From: Rhodobacter sp. TJ_12
GTDB taxonomy: Bacteria; Pseudomonadota; Alphaproteobacteria; Rhodobacterales; Rhodobacteraceae
Length of the DNA: 64,000 nucleotides
Direction: 5' to 3'
Assembly (NCBI RefSeq): GCF_020023995.1
Contig: NZ_NRRD01000002.1
Location: 62,001-126,000 of the forward strand
Below the pieces are notes generated by a model that was given only the letters and a program-made list of their open reading frames with translations, was not told where the DNA came from and did no database searches. Numbering within the stretch: position 1 is the stretch's first letter; each line of letters starts with the position of its first letter. Made by a program: the position numbers and the translations under genes. Positions 27,124 to 35,741 of this stretch are shown one piece after another.

Positions 27124-27744
27124 ATGATGAAAATGGCGCTGAAGAAAACGATGATCGCGGTGCTGGCGACCAGCGTGGCGATGGGCGCGTTGCCGGTGAT
27201 GGCGCAAGATGCCCCGCCGCCGGCCCCGGGGGCCGATGTCGCGCAAGCGGCGCCGCCCGCGCCCCCCAAGCCGGGCCCCGGCCCGATGGATATGGTGGCC
27301 GGGCCGTTCCCGCGCTTTGATCTAAAAAGCTTTGACAGTGATGGCGATGGCAAGGTGACGATGGCCGAGATCGAGGCGAAACGTGCCGCCACCGCCAAAT
27401 CGATGGACACCGATGGCGACGGGCTTTTAAGCGCCGAGGAACTGGTGGCCGCCGAGATGGTGCAGATCGAAGACCGCCTTGCCGCCCGGGTGAAAGACCG
27501 GATCGCCGCGCAAGACAGCGATGGCGATGGCAAGTTGTCGGCGGCGGAAATGGCCAGCCCGCCCTTGCCGACCCGCATCTTTGACCGGCTTGACCGCGAT
27601 GACGACGGGGCCATCAGCACCGAGGAACTGCGCATGGCCGAAGCGCGGATGAAAGATCGCTTCGATCGGCGTGGCGATGACCGGCGTGACTGGCGCGGGG
27701 ATCGCGACCACGATGACCGCCGCTGGTTCAATTTCGGGCAATAA
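27124..27744 (+). CDS. Secreted EF-hand calcium-binding protein
   Basis: A 206-aa exported protein: signal peptide (residues 1-28), a Pro/Ala-rich linker, then four 12-residue EF-hand loops at about 71-82 (DSDGDGKVTMAE), 95-106 (DTDGDGLLSAEE), 131-142 (DSDGDGKLSAAE) and 157-168 (DRDDDGAISTEE). The tail is Arg/Asp-rich. It should bind Ca2+ in the periplasm. It leads a group with an ECF sigma factor, a small membrane protein and a CnrX-like sensor, and may act as a sensor, buffer or regulon member. Confidence 0.85.
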   Translation: MMKMALKKTMIAVLATSVAMGALPVMAQDAPPPAPGADVAQAAPPAPPKPGPGPMDMVAGPFPRFDLKSFDSDGDGKVTMAEIEAKRAATAKSMDTDGDGLLSAEELVAAEMVQIEDRLAARVKDRIAAQDSDGDGKLSAAEMASPPLPTRIFDRLDRDDDGAISTEELRMAEARMKDRFDRRGDDRRDWRGDRDHDDRRWFNFGQ

Positions 27745-27826
27745 GCCCGATGCGGGCGCGGCTTCCTCCGCAGGGCTGCGCCCGCGCATTGCGACACGGC
27801 ACGATCCGCGCTAGGCCAATAGGACG

Positions 27827-28411
27827 ATGGATATGGCATTCGACGCGCAAAACGAGCTGACCGACGAGGCCCTGCTGGTGCTTTACGGCAATGGCGACGG
27901 GGCGGCGGCGCGTGCGCTGGTGGCGCGGCTGGGGCCGGTGGCCTATCGCGTGGCCTTTCGGATGCTGGGTGATCGGACCGAGGCCGAGGATCTGGCGCAA
28001 GAGGCGATGCTGCGGCTGTGGAAGATTGCGCCCGAATGGCGCACCGGCGAGGCCAAGGTTTCGACCTGGATCTATCGCGTCACCACCAATCTGGCGACCG
28101 ATCGTTTGCGGCGGCGGCGCGGTGTGGGGCTGGATGAAGCGCCCGAAATCGCCGATGGCGCGGCCTCGGCGCTAGAGGGGCTGATCGAGAATGACCGGGC
28201 AGCGGCGCTGGAAATGGCGCTGGCGCAATTGCCTGCCCGGCAGCGGCAGGCGGTGGTGTTACGCCATCTGGAAGGGCTGTCGAACCCCGAAATCGCCGAG
28301 GCGATGGAGGTCGGGGTCGAGGCGGTGGAAAGCCTGACGGCACGGGGCAAGCGGACGCTGGCCGCGCTTTTGGCGGGACGGCGGGAGGAATTGGGCTATG
28401 GGCATGGATAA
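27827..28411 (+). CDS. ECF-type RNA polymerase sigma factor
   Basis: A 194-aa sigma-70 family protein with only regions 2 and 4: region 2 'AYRVAFRMLGDRTEAEDLAQ...WIYRVTTNLATDRLRR' (residues ~35-100) and region 4 'LPARQRQAVVLRHLEGLSNPEIAEAM' (~125-165). It would direct polymerase to an envelope-stress or metal-response regulon. The gene is followed with a 14-bp overlap by a one-helix membrane protein, the classic position of an anti-sigma factor. Confidence 0.92.
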   Translation: MDMAFDAQNELTDEALLVLYGNGDGAAARALVARLGPVAYRVAFRMLGDRTEAEDLAQEAMLRLWKIAPEWRTGEAKVSTWIYRVTTNLATDRLRRRRGVGLDEAPEIADGAASALEGLIENDRAAALEMALAQLPARQRQAVVLRHLEGLSNPEIAEAMEVGVEAVESLTARGKRTLAALLAGRREELGYGHG

Positions 28412-28835
28412 GATGCACAACGACAACGAGCGGGATTTCGAAGGGCTAGAGGCCTTTTTTACGGCGGCGCGCGACGCTGCGCCCGAGCCCACGCCCGCCC
28501 TTTTGACCCAGATGGCGCTGCAGGCCGAGGTGATCGTGACCGAACGCCAAGAGGCCGAGGCCGCCGCGCTGGCCGCCCTTGCCGCGCGCCGACAGGCTGC
28601 GCAAAAGCGCAGTCTGGGGGGCACGCTGGCAGCCGCCTTGGGGGGCTGGGGCGCGCTGGGCGGGATGGCTGGTGGCATGGCGACGGCCACGGTGGCCGGT
28701 CTGTGGATCGGGCTCGCCCAAGCGCCGACGCTGATGCAATCGGTGGGGCTTGCCACGGTGGTCAGCACCGCCAGCGCTGAAGATGGAACTTACCTCAACG
28801 ACGCCGATATTCTGGCGCTCGCCATGACGCAATAA
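28398..28835 (+). CDS. Putative membrane-bound anti-sigma factor
   Basis: A 145-aa protein with a charged cytoplasmic N-terminus (~80 residues, helix-forming, Ala/Glu-rich), one transmembrane segment around residues 83-103 (Gly/Ala-rich) and a short periplasmic tail. No named domain can be seen by eye. The call rests on topology and on overlap with the sigma gene (14 bp). It could alternatively be an unrelated regulatory membrane protein. Confidence 0.55.
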   Translation: MGMDKMHNDNERDFEGLEAFFTAARDAAPEPTPALLTQMALQAEVIVTERQEAEAAALAALAARRQAAQKRSLGGTLAAALGGWGALGGMAGGMATATVAGLWIGLAQAPTLMQSVGLATVVSTASAEDGTYLNDADILALAMTQ

Positions 28836-28844
28836 GGGGCTGGC

Positions 28845-29408
28845 ATGAGCAACGAGACGACGAAGACGCCCGCCCCCGGCGGGGCCGAGGCACCGGGGCG
28901 GCTGCGGGGCTGGGTGAAGCTGGTTTTCATCCTGTCTTTGGTGCTGAATTTCCTTGTGATCGGGGTCGTGGTGGGCGGCACGATTGGCCATTTGCGGGGC
29001 GAGCCGCCGCCGCGCGTGTTGGACCGGGACCGTGACCGGCCCGATGCGTTGAGCTTTGGCCCCCTTGGGGGGGCATTCACCCGCGAAGATCGGATCGAGA
29101 TGCGCAGCGCGGCCGAGGGGCAGGGGCGTGATCTGGGCGCCTTGCGCGCGCAGATGCAATCCGATTTTGCCCGGCTCGATGCGGCTTTGCGCGCCCAGCC
29201 CTATGATGAGGCCGCGCTGCATGCGGTGCTGACGGAAATGCGCACCCGCACGTTGGAGCGCATCGAGATGGGCGAACAGGTGATGCTGGCGCGGATCGCA
29301 GCGATGAGCGATGCCGAACGCGCGGCATTTGCGGATCGGATGCGGCGCGGGGTGGAACGATTCCAGCGCCGGCTGGATGAGCATCGGGACCGGCGGCGCG
29401 GCGAATAA
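28845..29408 (+). CDS. Periplasmic heavy-metal-sensor-like protein (CnrX/RcnX type)
   Basis: A 187-aa protein: short cytoplasmic N-terminus, one transmembrane helix (residues ~25-48) and a long helical periplasmic domain rich in Arg, Glu and Met ('EIRMRSAAEGQGRD'-like helices and 'RMRRGVERFQRRLDEHRDRR'). This is typical of the Metal_resist/heavy-metal-sensor family. In CnrYXH systems such a sensor controls release of an ECF sigma factor. Here it is the last gene of the unit and ends before a strong terminator. Confidence 0.72.
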   Translation: MSNETTKTPAPGGAEAPGRLRGWVKLVFILSLVLNFLVIGVVVGGTIGHLRGEPPPRVLDRDRDRPDALSFGPLGGAFTREDRIEMRSAAEGQGRDLGALRAQMQSDFARLDAALRAQPYDEAALHAVLTEMRTRTLERIEMGEQVMLARIAAMSDAERAAFADRMRRGVERFQRRLDEHRDRRRGE

Positions 29409-29447
29409 GCGCGCTCCCCGGTTCGGCGCCCGGTCCCCGCAAAAAAC

Positions 29448-29471
29448 AAAACCCGGCCATGGCCGGGTTTT
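29448..29471. terminator. Bidirectional terminator between metal-sensor unit and pleD
   Basis: 10-bp perfect arms (29448-29457 and 29462-29471) around CATG, flanked by A-rich and T-rich runs. It serves both converging transcription units. Confidence 0.88.
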
Positions 29472-29508
29472 TTACGTTAGGGTGCGGGGGCATGCGGCGC
29501 CAGGCGGG

Positions 29509-30909
29509 TCAGGCGGCGCCAAGCTGATAGATTTTCACTTGGTTGCGCCCTTCGGCCTTGGAACCCATAAGCGCGTGATCGGCCTGATGAATGACTTGAT
29601 CGATCGTGGTGGTGGCCGCCGGACCTCCGCCCAAAGCCAGCCCGATTGAAACCGTGAGCGCAATCGTTGTGCCATCGGGCAGTTCAAACGGGCGTTCTTC
29701 CATCACGCGGCACAAACGCTCGGCCACGATACGCGCGCCTTCCAGCGTGCATTCGGGCATGGCGACCAGAAATTCTTCGCCGCCCACGCGCGCGACCAGA
29801 TCGACTTGGCGCAGGTTCGCGCTGAGCCTGCGCGCCACTTCGACCAAGACGGCATCGCCCGCGCCATGGCCATACGTGTCGTTGACCATCTTGAACCGGT
29901 CGAGATCAAGCACCATCACCGCGAAATTGCGCCCCGACAGCCGCGAGCGTTCCGCCAGCCGCGCGACATGGGGCATTGCATAGCGGCGGTTATAAAGCCC
30001 GGTCAGCGGATCGACGAGCGCCAGCCTCAGCCCGTCGGCCACACGCTCGCGCTGCCGGTCGTGGCGGCGTTTGCGCGCGATATGCGCGGTCAGACGCAGC
30101 GCGGCCTCTTCGGCAAAGGCGGGGTCGGCCAGCCGCACCGGGGTCAGATCAGAGGCCCCCAGATCCAGCGCCACCGCCGAGGTTTCGCGTGCCGCTTCGC
30201 GCACGCCGATGCAGATCACCGCATGACGCGAGCCCGCGCGCGAGCGCAGTTCCGACATCAGCCGCAACCCCTCGCCGGGGCGGGCCAAATCGGCAGCGAT
30301 CACATAGGCATCGGGCGGCGGGTCTTCCGCTGCCGCCGAAAGCGCGGTCTGGTAATCCAGCACGCGTAGGAAATCATTGGGCAAAAACCGCAACATCGCG
30401 TTTTTCCACGCAACGCAGGTTTCGCGATCAGGCGCGACAAGCCCGATCCGCGCAGGCGGTGCAACCGGCGGCGCGGCGGGTTCGGCAAAGCCAAGCTCGT
30501 GGCAGGTGTTTTCGCGCAGGCGCAACTCTTCATCGGTTTCGCGCATCCGCATCAACGAGCGCAGCCGCGCCAAAAGCGTCAATTCCTCAAACGGTTTGAG
30601 GATGAAATCATCGGCCCCGCAGCGCAGCGCTTCGAGCCGGGTTTCCGGCGAGGGAAACGCGGTGACGACGATCACGGGCAGATGCGCGGTGGCCGGATCG
30701 GCCTTCAGGCGGCGACAAACCTCGATCCCGCTCATGTCGGGGAGTTGCACATCGAGCAAAACAAGGTCCGGGCATTCCTGCGCCACCAAGCGCAGGGCCT
30801 GTGCCCCGGTGCCGGCCTGAACCGTTTCATATCGCGCCCCTGAAAGCTTCACTTTCAGCACGATTCGGTTCGTTGCGACATCGTCCACGATCAGGACTTT
30901 TCCTGCCAT
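29509..30909 (-). CDS. pleD: PleD-like response regulator diguanylate cyclase
   Basis: A 466-aa protein with architecture REC-REC-GGDEF. The first receiver is intact (VLIVDDVATN; phospho-acceptor Asp in VLLDVQLPDM; Lys in FILKPFEE). The second (about residues 155-285) is degenerate: the acidic pair and the Lys are lost although an Asp remains. The cyclase has GGEEF with an RQVD inhibitory I-site five residues before it, so it should make c-di-GMP and be product-inhibited. Start ATG 30909. Unlike Caulobacter, no divK lies beside it; a DUF3572 gene is divergent. Confidence 0.9.
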   Translation of the reverse strand: MAGKVLIVDDVATNRIVLKVKLSGARYETVQAGTGAQALRLVAQECPDLVLLDVQLPDMSGIEVCRRLKADPATAHLPVIVVTAFPSPETRLEALRCGADDFILKPFEELTLLARLRSLMRMRETDEELRLRENTCHELGFAEPAAPPVAPPARIGLVAPDRETCVAWKNAMLRFLPNDFLRVLDYQTALSAAAEDPPPDAYVIAADLARPGEGLRLMSELRSRAGSRHAVICIGVREAARETSAVALDLGASDLTPVRLADPAFAEEAALRLTAHIARKRRHDRQRERVADGLRLALVDPLTGLYNRRYAMPHVARLAERSRLSGRNFAVMVLDLDRFKMVNDTYGHGAGDAVLVEVARRLSANLRQVDLVARVGGEEFLVAMPECTLEGARIVAERLCRVMEERPFELPDGTTIALTVSIGLALGGGPAATTTIDQVIHQADHALMGSKAEGRNQVKIYQLGAA

Positions 30910-30996
30910 GAACCTTACTGCTCCTTTCACCTTCCCTACCAGAACCTTATCATGCATTGAGAAGGGTTAACAAATTCTTTCACAACGTGGGGGCGA

Positions 30997-31281
30997 GTGG
31001 CATTGGAACAAAATTCGGCACAAATTTTAGCGATTCGCGCTTTGGGCTGGATGGCCGGCGAAGATACGGTCTGGCAGGCCTTTTTGGCGATCAGCGGGGC
31101 CGATGCGGCACAGGTGCGCGCCGAGGCGCAGCAGCCCGCGATGCAGCGCGCCGCCCTTGCCCATGTGATGCGCGACGATGATTGGGTGCGGGCCTGCGCG
31201 CAGGCGCTGGCCGTGCCGCCCGAGGATCTGGTGACCGCCGCGGCGGTTCTGGAAGGGCACGGGGGGGCGCATTGGACATGA
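30997..31281 (+). CDS. DUF3572 family protein
   Basis: A 94-aa helical protein. The opening 'AILAIRALGWMAGEDTVWQAFLAISGAD'-type pattern and the C-terminal 'LAVPPEDLVTAAAVLEG' match the DUF3572 family, which in alphaproteobacteria is often found beside pleD/divK. The start is a GTG at 30997 after GGGGGCGA. It overlaps the HAD hydrolase by 4 bp (ATGA). Function unknown. Confidence 0.72.
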   Translation: MALEQNSAQILAIRALGWMAGEDTVWQAFLAISGADAAQVRAEAQQPAMQRAALAHVMRDDDWVRACAQALAVPPEDLVTAAAVLEGHGGAHWT

Positions 31282-32009
31282 GCAGAACCGGGCCAAACCC
31301 CCCGATTGCTGCGGTGCTTTTTGACAAAGATGGCACGCTTTTCGATTTCGATGCAACTTGGGGGGCTTGGGCGCAGGGGCTTTTGATGCGGCTGGCCAAG
31401 GGGGAGGCTGCGCGCACCGTGCCCTTGGCCGAGGCGCTGGGCTATGATCTTGAGGCGCGCCGCTTCCACCGCCATTCCAAGGTGATTGCTGGCACGGTCG
31501 CAGAGGCGGCGGCGCTGATGTTGCCGCATCTGCCGGGGCGTGAGGCGGCGGATCTGGTTGCGGAACTGGAAGCCGAGGCGGCGCTGGCGCCACAGGTGCC
31601 CGCAGTCGATCTGGCGCGCTGTTTGGGCGGGCTGCGCGCGGCGGGGTTGCGGCTGGGCGTGTGCACCAATGACAGCGAGGCGTCGGCCCGGCTGCAACTT
31701 TCTCGTGAAAAGGCCGAGGGTTTCTTTGAGTTTATCGCGGGCTATGACAGCGGTTTCGGCGCCAAGCCAGAGCCCGGCCCGCTTTTGGCCTTTGCCGCGC
31801 ATGTGGGCGTGGCGCCGGCGCAAGTCGCGATGGTGGGCGACAGTCTGCATGACCTTACGGCGGCGCGGGCGGCGGGGATGCAGGCGGTCGGGGTGCTGAC
31901 CGGCCCAGCCCCGCGTGCGGTGCTGCAAGAGGCGGCCGATATCGTTTTGGACACGATCGACGGGCTTGCCCCGTGGATCGCGGCGGGGCAGCGCGGCGCG
32001 CGGGGCTAA
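31278..32009 (+). CDS. HAD-superfamily hydrolase (phosphoglycolate-phosphatase-like)
   Basis: A 243-aa HAD phosphatase. Motif I is VLFDKDGTLFDFD (nucleophile Asp and acid Asp), motif II lies in VCTNDSEAS, Lys in FGAKPEPGP, and motif III is MVGDSLHDLTAA. The cap type and length match Gph-like enzymes, but the physiological phosphate ester is not known. It is translationally coupled to the DUF3572 gene. Confidence 0.85.
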   Translation: MSRTGPNPPIAAVLFDKDGTLFDFDATWGAWAQGLLMRLAKGEAARTVPLAEALGYDLEARRFHRHSKVIAGTVAEAAALMLPHLPGREAADLVAELEAEAALAPQVPAVDLARCLGGLRAAGLRLGVCTNDSEASARLQLSREKAEGFFEFIAGYDSGFGAKPEPGPLLAFAAHVGVAPAQVAMVGDSLHDLTAARAAGMQAVGVLTGPAPRAVLQEAADIVLDTIDGLAPWIAAGQRGARG

Positions 32010-32074
32010 GCCGCGCGCGTGCTGGTCAAACCTATGCGCGGGCGCTAGCCTGCGCCAAAACAAGGACACAGCCG

Positions 32075-33847
32075 ATGACGCAGCGCCTCACCTTCATCTT
32101 GATCGGTCTTCTGGGCGGGCTTGCCTTTTGGGGCCTGTTCGATGCGCCCTTGGCGTTTCAGGGCTCATGGGCCTTTTTGCCCACGGTCGTTGTTGCGGCA
32201 AGCTTCTTTTTTGGTGCCTTCGCGATGCTGGCCGATCTGGGCACGCGCCGGGCGCTGGCCTTCGCGGCGGCGATCGCCGTGCCGGTGGGCGGGCTGGCGC
32301 TTTTGGAGGGGCTTTCGTTCACAGATGCCGATCAGATGTTTAGCAGCGGTCATGCCTTGGTGGCGCTGACCGTTGTGGCAAGCTTGCCCGTGCCTTTTGC
32401 CATGGCTGTGGGGCTGGAGGGGCGCAAAGGTCTGACCGATTACCGCGTCCTTTTCATCGAAAGCTGGAATATCGTCGTGCGCTACCTTGCGGCTTGGGTG
32501 TTCGTTGGGGTGGTCTGCGTCGTGCTGTGGCTGATGGGGGCGCTTCTTGACCTTGTTGGCGTGCATCTGCTGAGCGATTTGCTGCGCGCGGATCTTGCGC
32601 TTTGGCTGATTGTGGGCGCGACGCTGGGGCTTGGCTTTTCGGTGGTGGCGGAAATGCCCGATATGGTCTCGCCCTATCTGCTGTTGCGCCTGTTGCGGCT
32701 GCTGACACCGCTGGTTCTGGTGGTCGTGGTGATTTTTGTCGTGGCGTTGCCGCTGCGCGGCTTGGGGCATCTTTTCGGGGACCTTTCGGCGGCTTCGGCC
32801 TTGCTGGCCACGGCCTTGGCGGCGATCGGGCTGGTGTCGGTCGTGGTCGATCAAGACGAGATCGAGGAAACCCATGCGCCCATTTTGGCGTGGTCGGCGC
32901 GCGGGCTTGCGCTGGCCTTGCCGGTGCTGGCCGGGCTGGCGATCTGGGCGCTTGCCTTGCGGGTGCGCCAATACGGCTGGACGCCCGACCGGGTGGCGGC
33001 CTTCGCGCTGGCCGGGATCGTGGCGGGCTATGGGCTGGGCTATCTGGGGGCGCTGCTATCCGGGCGGCGCTGGATGGAGAAACTGCGCCAAGCCAATGTG
33101 GCGATGGCCTTTGTGATGATCGGGCTTGCGGGTCTGTGGCTAACGCCGCTGATCTCGCCCGAGGCGCTGGCGGCGCGCGCGCAATTGGCCCGGTTTGACA
33201 AGGATCGCGCGACGGTGGCGCAACTGCCGGTTTGGGAAATGGCGCATGATTGGGGGCGTCCGGGGGCGGCGGCGCTGGCCGAATTGCGTCTTCGGGCGGA
33301 AACGGCCCCGCTTTTGGCGCGGCGGTTGGCGCAGTTGGATGCCGCCCCCAATCGCTGGAGCTTTGGGCGCACCCTGCCGCCGCTTGAGCCAGAGGGGCTG
33401 GCGCTGCCCGCTGGGCTTGCCATTTGGCCCGACGGCGCAGAACTGCCGCAAGGATTAGAAGCGGCCTTCTTGTCGGCGCTCACCGCGCGAGAGCGTGCCG
33501 AATGTGATGTGCCCCCCGAGGCGAGCCCTCCCGAGGCAGGCCGCGCCGAGGCAGGCCCACCCGAGCCGGGCGCGCCGCCCTGCGCCTTGGTTCTGGCAGA
33601 TTTGACACCGGCGCGCCCGGGGCCCGAGGCGGTGTTTTTGCGCGCGCGCGAATGGGGCGAGCCGCGCATTTTCTTGCGTGGCCCGAACGAATGGGAAACC
33701 GGCCTGCGCCCGCTGATTCTGGGCGCTGATCGGGTGCCGCAGGGGGCCGATTTGATCGCCGGTTTGCTGGCGGGCTCGATGGCGCCGGTGCCGGTTGATT
33801 TGCAGGCTTTGCAGGCGGGCGATTGGCAGATCACCGTCCTGCCCTAG
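32075..33847 (+). CDS. DUF4153 polytopic membrane protein
   Basis: A 590-aa protein with about ten to twelve transmembrane helices in the first ~400 residues, then a soluble ~190-residue C-terminal part with a Pro/Glu/Ala-rich repeat-like patch (about residues 485-505, EASPPEAGRAEAGPPEPG). Family DUF4153; function unknown. ATG at 32075 with AAGGA upstream; the open frame begins earlier at 31973. Confidence 0.75.
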   Translation: MTQRLTFILIGLLGGLAFWGLFDAPLAFQGSWAFLPTVVVAASFFFGAFAMLADLGTRRALAFAAAIAVPVGGLALLEGLSFTDADQMFSSGHALVALTVVASLPVPFAMAVGLEGRKGLTDYRVLFIESWNIVVRYLAAWVFVGVVCVVLWLMGALLDLVGVHLLSDLLRADLALWLIVGATLGLGFSVVAEMPDMVSPYLLLRLLRLLTPLVLVVVVIFVVALPLRGLGHLFGDLSAASALLATALAAIGLVSVVVDQDEIEETHAPILAWSARGLALALPVLAGLAIWALALRVRQYGWTPDRVAAFALAGIVAGYGLGYLGALLSGRRWMEKLRQANVAMAFVMIGLAGLWLTPLISPEALAARAQLARFDKDRATVAQLPVWEMAHDWGRPGAAALAELRLRAETAPLLARRLAQLDAAPNRWSFGRTLPPLEPEGLALPAGLAIWPDGAELPQGLEAAFLSALTARERAECDVPPEASPPEAGRAEAGPPEPGAPPCALVLADLTPARPGPEAVFLRAREWGEPRIFLRGPNEWETGLRPLILGADRVPQGADLIAGLLAGSMAPVPVDLQALQAGDWQITVLP

Positions 33848-33954
33848 GCGCATGCAAAAAAACGGCCAAGGTTGCGCCCCGCAAATGAGAAACATTCCAA
33901 ATCGTTCGGGCTTTTTTAAGGTCCACCGCTCTAATTTGAGCGCGTGGAGGATCT

Positions 33955-34557
33955 ATGCTCGGCGTTGTCAACAAATCAGTCCAGGCTTTTCTCAGCAACC
34001 ATCACGGCCAGCACGTCTGGCGTGAGGTGGCGGAGCGTATCGGAATCGGCCCCGAAGGGTTCGAAGCGATGCTGCCCTATGAAGAGCGCATGACTGACAC
34101 GCTTTTGGGCGCGGCAGAGGCCGTGCTGGATGTTTCGCGCGAAGCATTGCTGGAAGATATCGGCGCTTGGCTGGCGATGACCGAGCCGATGCGGCGGCTG
34201 TTGCGTTTCGGCGGGGCCGATTATTGGGAATTCTTGCTTTCTCTGGATGACCTGCAGGGCCGTGGCATGATGGCGCTGCCCGATCTGGGCTTGCCCGAAC
34301 TCACCTTGCAATCCGAGGCGCAGGGCCATTTCACCTTGATCGTGACCGGGGGCATACGCGGCTGGGGCGCGGTGATGGCGGGGTTGATGCGCGCGATGGC
34401 CGATGATTACGGCGCGCTGGTCTTGATCGAGCCGGTCACCGACCGCGATTTGCCCGCCGGAGAGGAACGCTTGACCGTCACGTTGCTGGATATGGCCCAT
34501 GCCGAGGGGCGCCGGTTCGACCTTGCCTTGCCCGAAGCGGGGAGGGTCGCCGTATGA
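33955..34557 (+). CDS. H-NOX (HNOB) domain protein lacking the heme-ligand histidine
   Basis: A 200-aa stand-alone H-NOX domain. The fold is recognisable from MLGVVNKSVQAFLSNHHG at the start and from 'RFGGADYWEFLLSLDDL' in helix F. In H-NOX proteins the next residue is the proximal heme His (as in MDEVH of the thermophilic model). Here it is Gln101 (LDDLQ, codon CAG at 34255). The Y-x-S-x-R heme-propionate motif is also gone (the site reads LIVTGGIRG). The protein is therefore predicted not to bind heme in the usual way, if at all. The next gene, a diguanylate cyclase, starts inside its stop codon (4-bp overlap), so the pair likely forms a signalling complex. Confidence 0.85.
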   Translation: MLGVVNKSVQAFLSNHHGQHVWREVAERIGIGPEGFEAMLPYEERMTDTLLGAAEAVLDVSREALLEDIGAWLAMTEPMRRLLRFGGADYWEFLLSLDDLQGRGMMALPDLGLPELTLQSEAQGHFTLIVTGGIRGWGAVMAGLMRAMADDYGALVLIEPVTDRDLPAGEERLTVTLLDMAHAEGRRFDLALPEAGRVAV

Positions 34558-35606
34558 CCATGGTGGATCGCGGTATTGGTCCCGGGGCGGCCCCGATGTC
34601 CTTGAGCTTGACGCCCGATCTGCTTGGTCGGCTGATGCCGATGTTTCTGTGGCTGGATTGCCGCGGCCGGATTCGCGCGATGGGGCCGACGCTGGCGAAA
34701 ATCATCGGGGCCGACGCGATTGGCGCCGCATTCGTGCAGCATTTCACCTTGCGCCGCGCGCGCGGTCAGGGGGGATACCCCGAAGCCTTGGGCTGCAGCG
34801 GGCGCCGCTTGGGGCTGGGGCTGGCGGACCATCCTGCTTTCAACCTGCGCGGCACGGCGATTGAATTGCCCGGCGCCGAGGGGGACCCGGGCAGCGATAT
34901 GCTGGTGAACCTGTCTTTCGGGATTCATCTGTCCGAAGCGGTGCGGTTCTTTGGCCTGACCGAGGCGGATTTTGCCGCCACCGATCTTGCGATTGAACTG
35001 CTTTTTCTGGCCGAAGCGAAATCGGCCGTTTTGGGGGAATTGCAGGCGCTAACCCGGCGGCTCGAAGAGGCGCGGCGCGAAGCCGAAAGCGAAGCGCTGA
35101 GCGATCCGCTGACCGGGCTTGCCAACCGGCGCGCCTTTGATGCGGCGCTTGATCGCGCGCTAAAGGTTTGGTCGCGCGGCGGGCGCAGTTTTGCGCTGCT
35201 GCATCTTGATCTTGATTTCTTCAAACAGGTCAATGACACCCGTGGCCATGCGGCGGGGGATGCGGTTTTGGCCGCCGCCGCCCAACGGCTGTCAGAGGAA
35301 ACGCGGCGCAGCGATCTGGTGGCCCGGGTCGGCGGCGATGAATTCATGATTATCTTGCGCGGTCCGGTCTCGGTCGAGCGGGTCAGAGGGTTGTGCGAAA
35401 GGTTGATCGACCGGCTGCAAGCACCGATCCCGTTCGAGGGCGCGGAATGTCATGTCTCGGCCTCCATCGGTGCGGTGATCGCCAATGACGGTTTTGCGGC
35501 GGAAACCGGCGGGCTGGATGCCAACCGGCTGCGTGCCGTCGCCGATTCGGCGCTTTATGCCTCCAAACATGCGGGGCGCGGGCGCTGCACCATCGCCAGC
35601 CCCTAG
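34554..35606 (+). CDS. HNOBA-GGDEF diguanylate cyclase
   Basis: A 350-aa cyclase. The N-terminal ~165 residues resemble the H-NOX-associated (HNOBA) domain of guanylate cyclases ('FGIHLSEAVRFFGLTEADFAATDLAIELLFL' region). Then comes a short coiled coil (LTRRLEEARREAESEA) and a GGDEF domain with SDPLTGLANRRAF, intact GGDEF and an RRSD I-site. It should synthesise c-di-GMP under control of the upstream H-NOX-like protein. The 4-bp overlap with that gene gives tight coupling. Confidence 0.9.
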   Translation: MTMVDRGIGPGAAPMSLSLTPDLLGRLMPMFLWLDCRGRIRAMGPTLAKIIGADAIGAAFVQHFTLRRARGQGGYPEALGCSGRRLGLGLADHPAFNLRGTAIELPGAEGDPGSDMLVNLSFGIHLSEAVRFFGLTEADFAATDLAIELLFLAEAKSAVLGELQALTRRLEEARREAESEALSDPLTGLANRRAFDAALDRALKVWSRGGRSFALLHLDLDFFKQVNDTRGHAAGDAVLAAAAQRLSEETRRSDLVARVGGDEFMIILRGPVSVERVRGLCERLIDRLQAPIPFEGAECHVSASIGAVIANDGFAAETGGLDANRLRAVADSALYASKHAGRGRCTIASP

Positions 35607-35741
35607 CCTCCACCGTTTGAGCGTTGGGGCGCCGCGCGGCCCTTGCGCAACCTCGGCCAATACGCGCGCCTGTTTTGGGGCGCGTCACCCCCATGTTACA
35701 TGCCAGTGGCGCGCCGCGCCGCGATCGGATAGGGCAAAGGC

